Assembly (NCBI GenBank): GCA_902543185.1
Contig: CACBXB010000005.1
Coordinates: forward strand, 62,001-126,000
Reading direction: 5' to 3'
Length of the DNA: 64,000 bases
From: Paracoccaceae bacterium
Lineage (GTDB): Bacteria > Pseudomonadota > Alphaproteobacteria > Rhodobacterales > Rhodobacteraceae
In this document: positions 43,492 to 52,607 of the stretch, piece by piece
Layout of the letters: every line of letters begins with the position of its first letter
Position numbering within the stretch: the stretch's first letter is position 1
Position numbers and translations under genes: made by a program
Notes under the pieces: generated by a model
The model's database searches: none
What the model saw: only the letters and a program-made list of their open reading frames with translations
What the model was told of the DNA's origin: nothing

Positions 43492-45438
43492 ATGTCCAAA
43501 AATCTAGAAAACCTTTTGCTAAATAAAGTTAAAACACCCAATGATCTGCGGCTTCTTAATGATGAACAGTTGGATCAGGTATCCAAGGAACTCCGAAATG
43601 AGGTTATCGAAGTGGTTTCTCAAACAGGAGGTCACTTAGGGTCATCACTTGGAGTGGTGGAGTTAACCGTAGCTTTACACGCAGTTTTTAATACTCCCTT
43701 TGATAAGCTAATTTGGGATGTTGGGCATCAGTGTTACCCACACAAAATAATCACAGAACGCCGAAATGATATGAGAAGTCTTCGGCAGAAGGGTGGTATA
43801 AGCGGATTTACGAAACGAAGTGAAAGTGAATATGATCCTTTTGGTGCTGCCCATAGCTCAACTTCAATATCAGCTGCTCTAGGCTTTACCATGGCTAGAG
43901 AATTAGGTCAGGCTATTGGTGATACGATTGCTGTTATAGGAGATGGTTCGATTACAGCAGGCATGGCCTATGAAGCCCTAAATAACGTTGGAAGCGAAAA
44001 TAAGAGAATGTTCGTGATCCTCAATGATAACGAAATGTCTATTGCGCCTCCAGTTGGCGCAATGTCATCTTACTTATCTACAATCAACTCACATCAAGCA
44101 TTCGAAAAATTAAAACTTTTTGGAGAAGAAATTGAAAGTCATTTACCTTCTACACTTAGAGAGGGGGCTAGAAGAGCAAGACAACTTGTAACTGGAAGAA
44201 GCCAATCAACATTTTTTGAAGATCTTGGTTTCAACTATCTTGGACCAATTGATGGGCATGATATGAGACAGTTGCTGTATGTTTTGCGTGCTGCAAAGTT
44301 TAGGTCAACTGGTCCAACCTTAATTCATGTTTGTACTAAAAAAGGGCATGGTTATGCACCAGCTGAAAACTCCGCTGATAAGTATCACGGAGTTTCAAAA
44401 TTCAATGTTCAGACTGGTCAGCAATCCAAGGCTCCAGCAAATGCTCCCTCATATACCAGTATTTTTGGCAAATCACTTCTTGAAGAAGCAAAGTTGGATA
44501 CAAGAGTGGTTGGGATAACAGCAGCCATGCCATCCGGAACGGGAATAAATATTCTTGCCAAAGAGTTGCCTGAACGTGTCTTTGACGTCGGTATAGCCGA
44601 ACAGCACGCAGTGACCTTCGCGGCTGGCCTTGCCGCCGGAGGGATGAAGCCATTTTGTGCGATTTATTCAACCTTTTTGCAACGCGCCTATGACCAAATT
44701 GTTCACGATGTAGCTTTGCAAAATCTTCCAGTACGTTTTGCCATTGATAGAGCAGGTTTAGTTGGAGCAGATGGCGCTACTCACGCTGGAGTATTTGATA
44801 TCTCATATATGTCTAACATTCCAAACATGACGGTTATGGCTGCTTCTGACGAAGCAGAATTAGTCCACATGGTTAGGACTGCGGCAGAATTTGATGAAGG
44901 GCCGGTTGCATTTAGATATCCTCGTGGGAATGGTACTGGTATTCAATTACCCCAAAGAGGTGAAATTCTCAAAATAGGCAAAGGGCGCATTATCCAAGAA
45001 GGAACTGATCTGGTCATCTTATCATTTGGTGCGCATATGAACTTGGTTAAGGATGCCGAAGTGGCTTTAGCTAAAATGGGTGTTAGTGTAACAATAGCTG
45101 ACGCAAGGTTTGCAAAACCATTAGACGTCGAACTTGTTGATCAGTTAATGGAAAATCACTCTTGTATGTTGACAGTTGAGCAAGGCTCAATGGGGGGCTT
45201 TGGAAGCATAGTACTGCAACATGTTAATAGGAACAGAAAAAGAAATGAAAATTTAGTATTTGATAGCATTTTTGTGGCTGATAGATTTATCGATCAAGCA
45301 GATGTTAACTCAATGTATGAAGATGCAGGTATGGGTATAAACGATATAATTGATAGAAGTATCAAATTATTAGAACAAAGTAGTCAAAATTGTCGGAAAT
45401 TTGATTTTGGTAATTTTAAAGAAAATGCAGTTTCTTAA
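43492..45438 (+). CDS. dxs: 1-deoxy-D-xylulose-5-phosphate synthase
   Basis: 648 residues from ATG 43492, after TAAGGG. The thiamine diphosphate motif GDGSITAGMAYEALNNVG is near residues 145-162, AHSSTSISAALGF near 120, and the transketolase pyrimidine domain with VGIAEQHAVTFAAGLAAGG near 365. It makes DXP, the first step of the MEP isoprenoid pathway, supplying carotenoids and phytol. A dxs copy after the puf operon is common in Rhodobacteraceae. Confidence 0.96.
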   Translation: MSKNLENLLLNKVKTPNDLRLLNDEQLDQVSKELRNEVIEVVSQTGGHLGSSLGVVELTVALHAVFNTPFDKLIWDVGHQCYPHKIITERRNDMRSLRQKGGISGFTKRSESEYDPFGAAHSSTSISAALGFTMARELGQAIGDTIAVIGDGSITAGMAYEALNNVGSENKRMFVILNDNEMSIAPPVGAMSSYLSTINSHQAFEKLKLFGEEIESHLPSTLREGARRARQLVTGRSQSTFFEDLGFNYLGPIDGHDMRQLLYVLRAAKFRSTGPTLIHVCTKKGHGYAPAENSADKYHGVSKFNVQTGQQSKAPANAPSYTSIFGKSLLEEAKLDTRVVGITAAMPSGTGINILAKELPERVFDVGIAEQHAVTFAAGLAAGGMKPFCAIYSTFLQRAYDQIVHDVALQNLPVRFAIDRAGLVGADGATHAGVFDISYMSNIPNMTVMAASDEAELVHMVRTAAEFDEGPVAFRYPRGNGTGIQLPQRGEILKIGKGRIIQEGTDLVILSFGAHMNLVKDAEVALAKMGVSVTIADARFAKPLDVELVDQLMENHSCMLTVEQGSMGGFGSIVLQHVNRNRKRNENLVFDSIFVADRFIDQADVNSMYEDAGMGINDIIDRSIKLLEQSSQNCRKFDFGNFKENAVS

Positions 45439-45450
45439 ATTTAAGTTAAC

Positions 45451-46122
45451 TTACATGATAGTCAGTTTGCCGTCTATTAATCCAACCCGGCGTATTAATC
45501 CTTTTTGTTTAAGTCTATCGGCCGCTTGAATAAAAAATTTGTCATCAAATTGCTTATCAAACTTATCATTACTTAAAACGGTTAAATTATTCCTGTCTGC
45601 GTATCTTATTATTAAAGGATCTGCGCTGTGACCTTTCTTAGAAACCGTGAGATTGTATCTGTCTCGCTTGAGAAGTCTGCATAAAGCAATTGGAACAGTC
45701 TCTTTTGGTCGAAGGAAATTACTATTCTTTAGAGTTTTTTTAATTCCATAATCAAAGAAAAGATGAGTAGCCATACCGTCTCGCTCAAGTTCGTTTATGA
45801 AATCTGAAAACTTCTTTAAATCCCATTCTACTAAGCCCAATAAATTATTTGCGTCTACGGCAAATGTGAAATCGGTATTATCGGATTTTTCGCGATCAGT
45901 AAAATTTAGGCCACGCTTAATGTTAATGTAACCAAAAATTAGTAGTGATGCGGTTAAACCATAAATTACCAGAGTAATAATGCTTTCTTTGTCTGTAATA
46001 TAAAGAAATACTACCGCTACAGTCAGCGAACTCCATAGCCATATTCCCCTAAATGTTAGCCCAAATAAAATAATTAAAAGACTAATTATTATTGGAACTT
46101 GCGTGTAATCAAATGATATCAT
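45451..46122 (-). CDS. Membrane-anchored NYN/PIN-like putative ribonuclease
   Basis: 223 residues. The first 80 hold three or four membrane helices. Residues about 87-220 look like a NYN/Zc3h12a-type PIN nuclease: Asp in FAVDANNLLG, then GHSADPLIIRYADRNNLTV with a second Asp and LSNDKFDKQF with the SND motif, followed by a final acidic stretch. These spacings fit the metal-binding acidic cluster of NYN RNases. It sits between dxs and bciA in the photosynthesis cluster, on the opposite strand to dxs. Family assignment is by motif only; RNA target unknown. Confidence 0.6.
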   Translation of the reverse strand: MISFDYTQVPIIISLLIILFGLTFRGIWLWSSLTVAVVFLYITDKESIITLVIYGLTASLLIFGYINIKRGLNFTDREKSDNTDFTFAVDANNLLGLVEWDLKKFSDFINELERDGMATHLFFDYGIKKTLKNSNFLRPKETVPIALCRLLKRDRYNLTVSKKGHSADPLIIRYADRNNLTVLSNDKFDKQFDDKFFIQAADRLKQKGLIRRVGLIDGKLTIM

Positions 46123-46181
46123 TTGAGTTTTTCACCCGTTGATGCTTTTCCTTAGCCACTTAGACTTTTACATATTGAAAA

Positions 46182-47135
46182 TCAATAAAGCTTACTGTCG
46201 CGGTCGATATTTAATTCTACCTTTTGTTTTTTAATGGCATAAAAATATTGCTCTAAAGTATCTTTTCCTGTCGAGGGTGTTTTAAAGGGATCGTAACACA
46301 TTTTGTCCTCATCCCATAATAGCATGGACTCAGTTGCATAATATTTAGCTATTTTAATCAGCTCGAACTTGTTTTTTGCCCAGTTTGAGAAAGGAGAGCC
46401 AATTAAGAAAAATAAACCAATTACATCAAGTATTTTGGTCGGAAAAGATCTGTATTTTGGGGTCATTTCAAATATCTCAAATAACATTTCACCAACATTT
46501 TTTGGCGTCAACGATTGATTTGGGCCTCCAATAGGCAGTATCTTTTTCCACTTATTTTTATCTCTGATACAAGATAAAATAAAAAGAGATAAATCTTTTT
46601 CAGAAATTGGATTGCACTGCGTAATTTTACCATCACCAAAATAGATGTAAGGTTTACCCTGTTTTATATTTTCTATTTGCCCAGATAAAGATTTGAAATA
46701 GGCGGTAGGCCTTATAATTGAAAAATTCAGCCCACTGTTTCTTAGCGCTTCTTCGAAAGCTAGTTTTTCAAATTGAAAAGCTAATTTTGGTTTTTGAACG
46801 CAGATTGCTGATAGTAGAATAAATTGTGAACACTTTATAGCCTTTGCTTTTTCAAGAAGTAGATTGTTAAGTTCAAAATCTACATAATGAGCATCTTTGG
46901 GCTCACCAGATCGACTTGCCAAGCAAGAGATGAATACATCTATATCGTGAAGGTTAGCTAGCCAGCTTTTGTCATTTTTGGATATTTTTATCACTGTTAA
47001 ATTTTGATCCTTTAGACCAAAATCAGCCTTCTCTTTTCTTGTGGCTGCAACAACATCAAAATTTTTCTCTAACGCGCTTTTGACAACATTTGTTCCAATG
47101 TAACCAGTTGCGCCGGCAACAAAAATTTTAGTCAA
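46182..47135 (-). CDS. bciA: 3,8-divinyl (proto)chlorophyllide a 8-vinyl reductase, BciA type
   Basis: 317 residues from TTG 47135. It is an NAD(P)-binding atypical SDR: IFVAGATGYIGTNVVKSALE near the N-terminus and the BciA C-terminal run KYYATESMLLWDEDKMCYDP with TPSTGKDTLEQYF. BciA reduces the 8-vinyl group with NADPH in bacteriochlorophyll synthesis. It is the last gene of the leftward bchG-ORF-bchP-idi-bciA series. No strong ribosome site; the TTG start matches the family N-terminus. Confidence 0.85.
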   Translation of the reverse strand: MTKIFVAGATGYIGTNVVKSALEKNFDVVAATRKEKADFGLKDQNLTVIKISKNDKSWLANLHDIDVFISCLASRSGEPKDAHYVDFELNNLLLEKAKAIKCSQFILLSAICVQKPKLAFQFEKLAFEEALRNSGLNFSIIRPTAYFKSLSGQIENIKQGKPYIYFGDGKITQCNPISEKDLSLFILSCIRDKNKWKKILPIGGPNQSLTPKNVGEMLFEIFEMTPKYRSFPTKILDVIGLFFLIGSPFSNWAKNKFELIKIAKYYATESMLLWDEDKMCYDPFKTPSTGKDTLEQYFYAIKKQKVELNIDRDSKLY

Positions 47136-47177
47136 CTTGAATACCTTGAAAGTTTCTAATTGTAGTTAATAATCTAA

Positions 47178-47699
47178 TTACTGAAAAATAAACAACTTTT
47201 CGAAATGTTCATTTAAATAAATTTTGAACCACTGAGTATATTTTGCTGGAGAATTTTTTACGTTTTCCCTTAATTTTTCAATATCCACCCAAGCAAAATC
47301 CTTTACCTCTTCTGGATTCATTTTAACTTCTGGAGTTGTCTCACAGAAAGCAGAAAAACAATCTACAACTTCATGCTCTATCAGTTCGAAACCAACATTT
47401 GCCCTATATTCTATTTTATCAATAAAACGCAGTTCCAAGTTCTTAAGTCCAAGTTCTTCAAATATACGTCTACTTGAACAGTCTTCCGAGCTTTCGCCCC
47501 AATTTGGATGTGAACAACAGGAATTGGCCCAAAGTTCGGGTGAATGATATTTATTAGATGCTCTTTGCTGAATGAGCAGTTTCCCACCACAGAAAACAAA
47601 TATCGAGATTGCTTTATGCTTTAAACCTCTTTTGTGAACTTCAAGCTTCTCTACTGGCTCTAGTGTCCCTTTATTCCAGGCAGGTATAAAAATTGTCAT
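47178..47699 (-). CDS. idi: Isopentenyl-diphosphate delta-isomerase type 1
   Basis: 173 residues. Nudix-type fold with the active-site Cys in WANSCCSHPNWGESSEDCSS (about 65-84) and Glu-rich FEELGLKNLELRFID, plus metal-binding His in VHKRGLKHKAISIFVF. It balances IPP and DMAPP for GGPP synthesis. Its ATG overlaps the bchP stop by 4 bp (ATGA), so the two are co-translated, as in Rhodobacter. Confidence 0.95.
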   Translation of the reverse strand: MTIFIPAWNKGTLEPVEKLEVHKRGLKHKAISIFVFCGGKLLIQQRASNKYHSPELWANSCCSHPNWGESSEDCSSRRIFEELGLKNLELRFIDKIEYRANVGFELIEHEVVDCFSAFCETTPEVKMNPEEVKDFAWVDIEKLRENVKNSPAKYTQWFKIYLNEHFEKLFIFQ

Positions 47700-48874
47700 G
47701 TATATTCCTTCGAAACGATACCTAACAAATGGGCAATATTTTTTAGCGCAATTTTAAGATGAGCTAGCGGTTGGGATCTTCCCAAGTCCTTATTCATGTA
47801 CGCTTCAAATGTCATTGTTTGTACATCCACATCATGGCAGAGCGAGACAAATCTTTCTCTTCTATCATCTGTTTTATAATATGCATTCTGCATCGCGCCT
47901 AAAACTTTAAAAACGGTTCCATGTTGTTTAACAAAGGATTTTTGAGCTAAGCCAAGCAACTTTGGATTATGTTTTTGCAATGCTTCTGCAACGGCTGAAG
48001 CGGCCATTCGACCAGAACACATAGCATAAAATATGCCTTCGCCTGAACTGGGAGCGACTACACCGGCTGCATCACCAGCCAATAAAACATCTTTGCCATT
48101 ATCCCATTTTTTTAATGGCTTAAGTGGAATTGGCGCTCCTTCTTTTCTAATAGTTTCACAGTTCTCCAAGCCTGAATTAACACGAAGGGATGAAGTGGCA
48201 TCCTTTAAATCAAAACCCTTTACACCGGTGCCCATTCCCACAGAAACGGTTTCTCCATGTGGGAAAACCCAACCGTAGAAATCAGGCGAAATTGAGCCGT
48301 TGTAAATCACATCACAGCGATCCGACTTGTATCCAGAAAACCCTTCTGGTGCTTTTATAATTTCGTGATAAGCAATCACATAAGGAATTTGATCCGCTCC
48401 AGGGATCTCGGATCTAGCTACTTTGCTTCTAGCTCCATCAGCCCCAATAATTATTTTTGCTCGTATTTTTTCCTTATTTTCGTTTTTATGATTTAAAAAC
48501 TCAACAATAGTTTCACCATCTTGACGAGTTATTTTATCAAACGTACCTGAAAACCTAGTAACTCCGGCAGACTCAGCACGTTTCCGCAAGAATTCATCAA
48601 ATTCTTCCCTATCCACCATTCCAACGAAGCCGTTTTCTATCGGTATATCGACACTTCGGTTTGTTGGAGAAACCATCCTAGCAGTTACAATCTTTGCTTT
48701 TAATAAACGATCAGGTATGTCAAAGTCTCTTATTAGGATAGGTGGAACGGCACCGCCACATGGTTTAATCCTTCCCGGCCTATCCAAAAGCGCAACTTTG
48801 TGACCTAATTTTCCAAGATCCTCTGCGGCAGTTGCTCCGCATGGACCACCGCCAATAATTACAACGTCAAACAT
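47696..48874 (-). CDS. bchP: Geranylgeranyl diphosphate/bacteriochlorophyll reductase
   Basis: 392 residues from ATG 48872-48874, one nt after the stop of the preceding gene; a GTG at 48883 is less likely. FAD-binding motif FDVVIIGGGPCGATAAEDLG at the start, and GDAAGVVAPSSGEGIFYAMC near 270-290. BchP reduces the geranylgeranyl tail to phytyl in three NADPH steps at the membrane. Part of the bchG-ORF-bchP-idi operon. Confidence 0.95.
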   Translation of the reverse strand: MFDVVIIGGGPCGATAAEDLGKLGHKVALLDRPGRIKPCGGAVPPILIRDFDIPDRLLKAKIVTARMVSPTNRSVDIPIENGFVGMVDREEFDEFLRKRAESAGVTRFSGTFDKITRQDGETIVEFLNHKNENKEKIRAKIIIGADGARSKVARSEIPGADQIPYVIAYHEIIKAPEGFSGYKSDRCDVIYNGSISPDFYGWVFPHGETVSVGMGTGVKGFDLKDATSSLRVNSGLENCETIRKEGAPIPLKPLKKWDNGKDVLLAGDAAGVVAPSSGEGIFYAMCSGRMAASAVAEALQKHNPKLLGLAQKSFVKQHGTVFKVLGAMQNAYYKTDDRRERFVSLCHDVDVQTMTFEAYMNKDLGRSQPLAHLKIALKNIAHLLGIVSKEYT

Positions 48875-48875
48875 T

Positions 48876-50192
48876 TTACTCACCCGGTATTGCTATATTT
48901 TTCCCATAACTTTTATTAAACGTAATTGATGTGCTCGCCAAAAGAGCAGCTAATGCAAATAGGCTGGCTTCTAGTGAAAAAACCATACCATAAGCATTTA
49001 CGGGGCTAAGGTCAGCCACTTGCAATAAGTCCACAAGGATCGTTCCCAATAGACCACCAAAACCAGCAGCTATCGCTTGTGCTGCCCCCCATAATCCCAT
49101 TCTAGTTCCTTCGCGTCTTTTACTTCCACTACCTGCCAAACTCATCATAGAGCCGATCGCAGCAACCGCGAACATCCCATTAAAAAACCCAAGACCAACA
49201 ACAGCTAGTTCTAACGGTAAAGAACTATTTATCTGTCCTAGCAGCATAATTGATATAAGCATAAAACAGGAACCTAAGCATCCCGCTTGGACCCACGATT
49301 TTAATGTTCCAAATTTGAGCGCAGTCGCCAGTATTCCAACAGTGAGCATTCCAACAAAAACACCACCATTTTGCATTCCAGATAACGAAGTTGTTTGACT
49401 TGGAGTATATTGGAAAACAATACCAGCATATGGCTCAAGAATAAGTTCTTGCATGAAGTAAGCTGTCATGGAAAGGAAGACAAAAATTGTAAAATTCCTG
49501 GTTTTTGAATGCTCCCACAAACTTTTTAATTCTTCAAGTAACGGTGCTTTTTCTTGATCCGTTTGCCTTATTTCATCTAGGTTGTTTTCAATTTTCCATG
49601 TAGCGGCGAATGATATAATCATAGTCAAAACTGTTAATCCCGCTACAATTTTGAGCAATAATTCAAAGCTGTATGGAACCAGCAGCATTCCAACGATCCC
49701 AGCTGTCATCGCTATCCCAAATATCATCATTAACCATGTAATCATGGCAGCAGCAGGTCGTCGCCGCTCAGCAGTATGTTTTGCCATTAGCGCTAATAAA
49801 GAGGTTCCGGATGCTCCCACTCCTAGTCCAATAAGTGTGTAAGCAAGAATAGAAAGGAGCATTGCTAAAAGAGGATTTGAATTAAAAAGCACCAGACTTA
49901 ATGTAGCTAAATTTGCTCCAATCCCTAAGATTAGCATGCCCAAATTTATCCATTTAGTTCTGTTATTTTCGAGGTCAGAAATTAAACCCCATTTAGGTCT
50001 TGAAAGCTGAACGGCGTAGTGTAAGCCGACTAAAAACCCTGGCACTGTAGCAGCCATGGATAATTCTACCACCATAAGGCGGTTCAAAGTAGAAGTCATC
50101 AATACAACCACTGCACCAAGACAGGCTTGAACTAAACCAAGTCGAAAAATTGAAAACCATCCAAGAGTTTTTTGTTGAATACCGTTGGTCAT
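48876..50192 (-). CDS. PucC/LhaA-family MFS protein (Bch2-like) of the bchG-bchP operon
   Basis: 438 residues from ATG 50190-50192, overlapping the bchG stop by 4 bp. About 12 membrane helices; LGWFSIFRLGLVQACLGAVV and TSTLNRLMVVELSMAATVPG are the N-terminal PucC-family motifs, and GSKRREGTRMGLWGAAQAIA the later one. Family members help assemble light-harvesting complexes or deliver bacteriochlorophyll. Its position between bchG and bchP is conserved in Rhodobacter and suggests handling of pigment at the tail-adding step. Confidence 0.9.
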   Translation of the reverse strand: MTNGIQQKTLGWFSIFRLGLVQACLGAVVVLMTSTLNRLMVVELSMAATVPGFLVGLHYAVQLSRPKWGLISDLENNRTKWINLGMLILGIGANLATLSLVLFNSNPLLAMLLSILAYTLIGLGVGASGTSLLALMAKHTAERRRPAAAMITWLMMIFGIAMTAGIVGMLLVPYSFELLLKIVAGLTVLTMIISFAATWKIENNLDEIRQTDQEKAPLLEELKSLWEHSKTRNFTIFVFLSMTAYFMQELILEPYAGIVFQYTPSQTTSLSGMQNGGVFVGMLTVGILATALKFGTLKSWVQAGCLGSCFMLISIMLLGQINSSLPLELAVVGLGFFNGMFAVAAIGSMMSLAGSGSKRREGTRMGLWGAAQAIAAGFGGLLGTILVDLLQVADLSPVNAYGMVFSLEASLFALAALLASTSITFNKSYGKNIAIPGE

Positions 50193-51094
50193 TGGGCAAC
50201 CGCCTGTGATAAACCGAGAGCACAAACCAACATTCCGCTCACAAACATCAAAACTCCTGTTGAATTATACCAAGGAGCAAATTTTTCTGGATCGCTTAGT
50301 AGCCGTCTCATTGCTAATATCTGTCCGATTACGAGCAATAAAATAAAAATCGAAAATGTGGTTAATCCCCAGGCAAAAAGAAAAGTTACCACTAAGATCT
50401 GAGGTATGGCCATTACATAGCATGCAATTTTTGCAGCTTTTTCGGGGCCTAATTGTACTGGAAGTGAATTTATTCCAAGCGCTTTATCTCCCTTTAGCGC
50501 TTTGAAGTCGTTGAGCGTCATGATCCCATGAGCTCCTATTGCATAGGCAATTGCTACCAAAATAATTTTTAAATCTGGAAATGCTTGTAGCATAACCGCG
50601 GCACCGGTGAACCAAGGTATACCTTCATAACAGAGACCAACCAAACCAGGACCCCATATGCCTGATCTTTTCAATCGAATAGGCTCAATCGAGTAGGCCC
50701 ATGCGGCTAACGCTGCAATGATAGTTGCAATAAAGCCCCATATGCCAAGTTGCCAACCTAATGCTAGTGCCAGCACAGTCATTCCTAACGCTATTTTTAA
50801 ACCCCAAGTTCCTGGCATCCTACCAGATGGGATAGGTCTATTTGGTTCATTTATTGTGTCTACGTGCCTATCACACCAATCATTGGCTGCCTGGCTCATT
50901 CCGCAAACTACTGGTCCTGCAACAATAATCCCCAAAATGAGTAAGTCTAAATTTTCCGCCACAGAGATACCCGATGATATTACACCACAAGCGAAAGCCC
51001 ACATCGGAGGGAACCATGTTATTGGCTTAAGAAGTTCGAGAACTACCAGAAAATTTGGATATGTTGTAGGCTGTTTACTATTCGTGACACTCAT
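50189..51094 (-). CDS. bchG: Bacteriochlorophyll synthase
   Basis: 301 residues, UbiA prenyltransferase family with about nine helices. ELLKPITWFPPMWAFACGVI, NDWCDRHVDTINEPNRPIPS (Asp-rich motif NDxxDxxxD) and NDFKALKGDKALGINSLPVQ are BchG landmarks. It esterifies bacteriochlorophyllide a with a GG or phytyl tail. The ATG at 51092-51094 lies only 1 bp from a PpsR box and has no ribosome site, so the mRNA may be leaderless or the start further in. Confidence 0.95.
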   Translation of the reverse strand: MSVTNSKQPTTYPNFLVVLELLKPITWFPPMWAFACGVISSGISVAENLDLLILGIIVAGPVVCGMSQAANDWCDRHVDTINEPNRPIPSGRMPGTWGLKIALGMTVLALALGWQLGIWGFIATIIAALAAWAYSIEPIRLKRSGIWGPGLVGLCYEGIPWFTGAAVMLQAFPDLKIILVAIAYAIGAHGIMTLNDFKALKGDKALGINSLPVQLGPEKAAKIACYVMAIPQILVVTFLFAWGLTTFSIFILLLVIGQILAMRRLLSDPEKFAPWYNSTGVLMFVSGMLVCALGLSQAVAQ

Positions 51095-51095
51095 G

Positions 51096-51113
51096 TGTCA
51101 TATATTATTGACA
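51096..51113 (-). promoter_or_regulatory. PpsR box abutting the bchG start
   Basis: TGTCATATATTATTGACA (51096-51113) is an exact TGT-N12-ACA box. It ends 1 bp upstream of the bchG ATG. It would repress the bchG-ORF-bchP-idi-bciA operon; the neighbouring ppsR gene is transcribed toward it. Confidence 0.75.
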
Positions 51114-51192
51114 ATATGAAATCATGCAACTGAAAATAAATACTTTTGTTAAACTTTAATTGATTTCAAAAGGTTTAAAGCCAAACCTTGGC

Positions 51193-52605
51193 TTACATTT
51201 CAAACTTACTTAATTTTACATAGAGGCTCTGCCTGGAAAGGCCTAATAGGTCAGCTGCGGCAGCTCTATTATTATTCGTTATTTCTAGGGCAGCTTCTAT
51301 ACATATTTTTTCAATAACATCGGTTGTGTCAGTAACGATCTCTTTGAGAGTTGCGCTTCCGACTAACTCCTTTGCAGTAACTTCATCCTTATTTTTTTCC
51401 AAATTAGTGTTTGCGCCATAAACCCCAGCTCTATTACCAGGTGATGAAACTTCTCTTACTATAAACGCAACTAAACCATTGGTGTCAGAATTATTACGTG
51501 AAACTGAAGCTTCAATATCTATTTTAGTTCCAAAAGAGCTTTTCAAATGGGTAGAATAAATTTTAACAGCTCCAGATTTCATAACGTTTTCTAACATTAT
51601 GGCTAAGTCAATTTCTCCTCTGCCCAAAAACTCTGAAAGGTTTTTTGTAACAACCTCATTTTTGCGGCTAGTGTTCGTTAGATCCAAAAATCTTTCATTC
51701 GTATATTGGATTGCCCCTTTAACATCTGTGAAAATTATTGCGTCTGGACTGTTGTGAAATGTTGCAAGGAGATTCTCTATGAGCTCTTTTTCACCTTGTT
51801 TTCTGATTGTTTTCGGAAGAAATTTGCAGATAATAATCTGTTGTCCTGCTGCTCTATAAATATCAGGAGTTATCGAAAAAATCACTTCTCCGTTATTCGT
51901 ATTCAGCTCTTCACTTACGTCATAATTTCCATGGGCAGCTATGGAAATTTTTTCCATGAACCCTTTTCGCTCAGTTTTGTTAGCAAGAAAGGACTGCATC
52001 GACGTTTTTTCAACGATGACATCGTCATTAAAAAAGAACTCTTGAAACGCAGGGTTAGAAAAAACGATTTCACCTGACTTTGCATTTACAAAAGCCAAAG
52101 CATCATTTGTTTTGGCCAATAGCACTTTAAAATGCGCTTCTAATTCTCTTTTTTCCTCTATGCTTTCTTCAGCTACTATTTGAGCTTTAACAAACCTTTG
52201 TTGATTTTCTGATATTGATTGAAGATCGCGACCAAGCAAGATTATTTGCCCGTCTTTTCCAAGCCGGTGGATATTATATTTAATAGGAAACTGCCATTGT
52301 GCATTATCGATATGGTTAAGTTCCAAGCCATATAAGACTGTTTCGTCACTCTCCAACTTTTCAATCGCAGTTATAATTTTTGGAATACTTTCTGTGGTTA
52401 AAAAATCTGTGACTTTTCGTCCAATCCAATGGTTCAAGTTTCCATAAGATTTCTCTGCATTGTTGACCAAAATTGATGATATTTTGGTATCAGAATTTAA
52501 TAAAAGCGCAATATCGGAAGACGTTGCTAAAACTAGGCCCAGATGTTCTGGATCTATCATTGGAATCGAACCAAACTTCCAAATAGTATCTGGTTTCTGG
52601 TTCAT
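51193..52605 (-). CDS. ppsR: PpsR/CrtJ photosynthesis gene repressor
   Basis: 470 residues. Three PAS-like regions (about 20-130, 155-265 and 280-385) separated by a coiled linker, and a Fis-type helix-turn-helix at the end (NNRAAAADLLGLSRQSLYVK). Cys260 and Cys435 lie where the two redox-active cysteines of Rhodobacter PpsR/CrtJ are expected. It binds TGT-N12-ACA under oxygen and represses bch, crt and antenna genes; matching boxes are found at 32596, 32860, 35547, 37585, 51096, 53566 and 53599. It lies 2 bp after ppaA. Confidence 0.93.
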   Translation of the reverse strand: MNQKPDTIWKFGSIPMIDPEHLGLVLATSSDIALLLNSDTKISSILVNNAEKSYGNLNHWIGRKVTDFLTTESIPKIITAIEKLESDETVLYGLELNHIDNAQWQFPIKYNIHRLGKDGQIILLGRDLQSISENQQRFVKAQIVAEESIEEKRELEAHFKVLLAKTNDALAFVNAKSGEIVFSNPAFQEFFFNDDVIVEKTSMQSFLANKTERKGFMEKISIAAHGNYDVSEELNTNNGEVIFSITPDIYRAAGQQIIICKFLPKTIRKQGEKELIENLLATFHNSPDAIIFTDVKGAIQYTNERFLDLTNTSRKNEVVTKNLSEFLGRGEIDLAIMLENVMKSGAVKIYSTHLKSSFGTKIDIEASVSRNNSDTNGLVAFIVREVSSPGNRAGVYGANTNLEKNKDEVTAKELVGSATLKEIVTDTTDVIEKICIEAALEITNNNRAAAADLLGLSRQSLYVKLSKFEM

Positions 52606-52607
52606 CG

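Noticed and set aside
48876-50192. PucC of an LH2 (puc) operon
   Set aside because: No pucB or pucA is nearby and the place between bchG and bchP is that of the Bch2-like member; I kept a family-level call.
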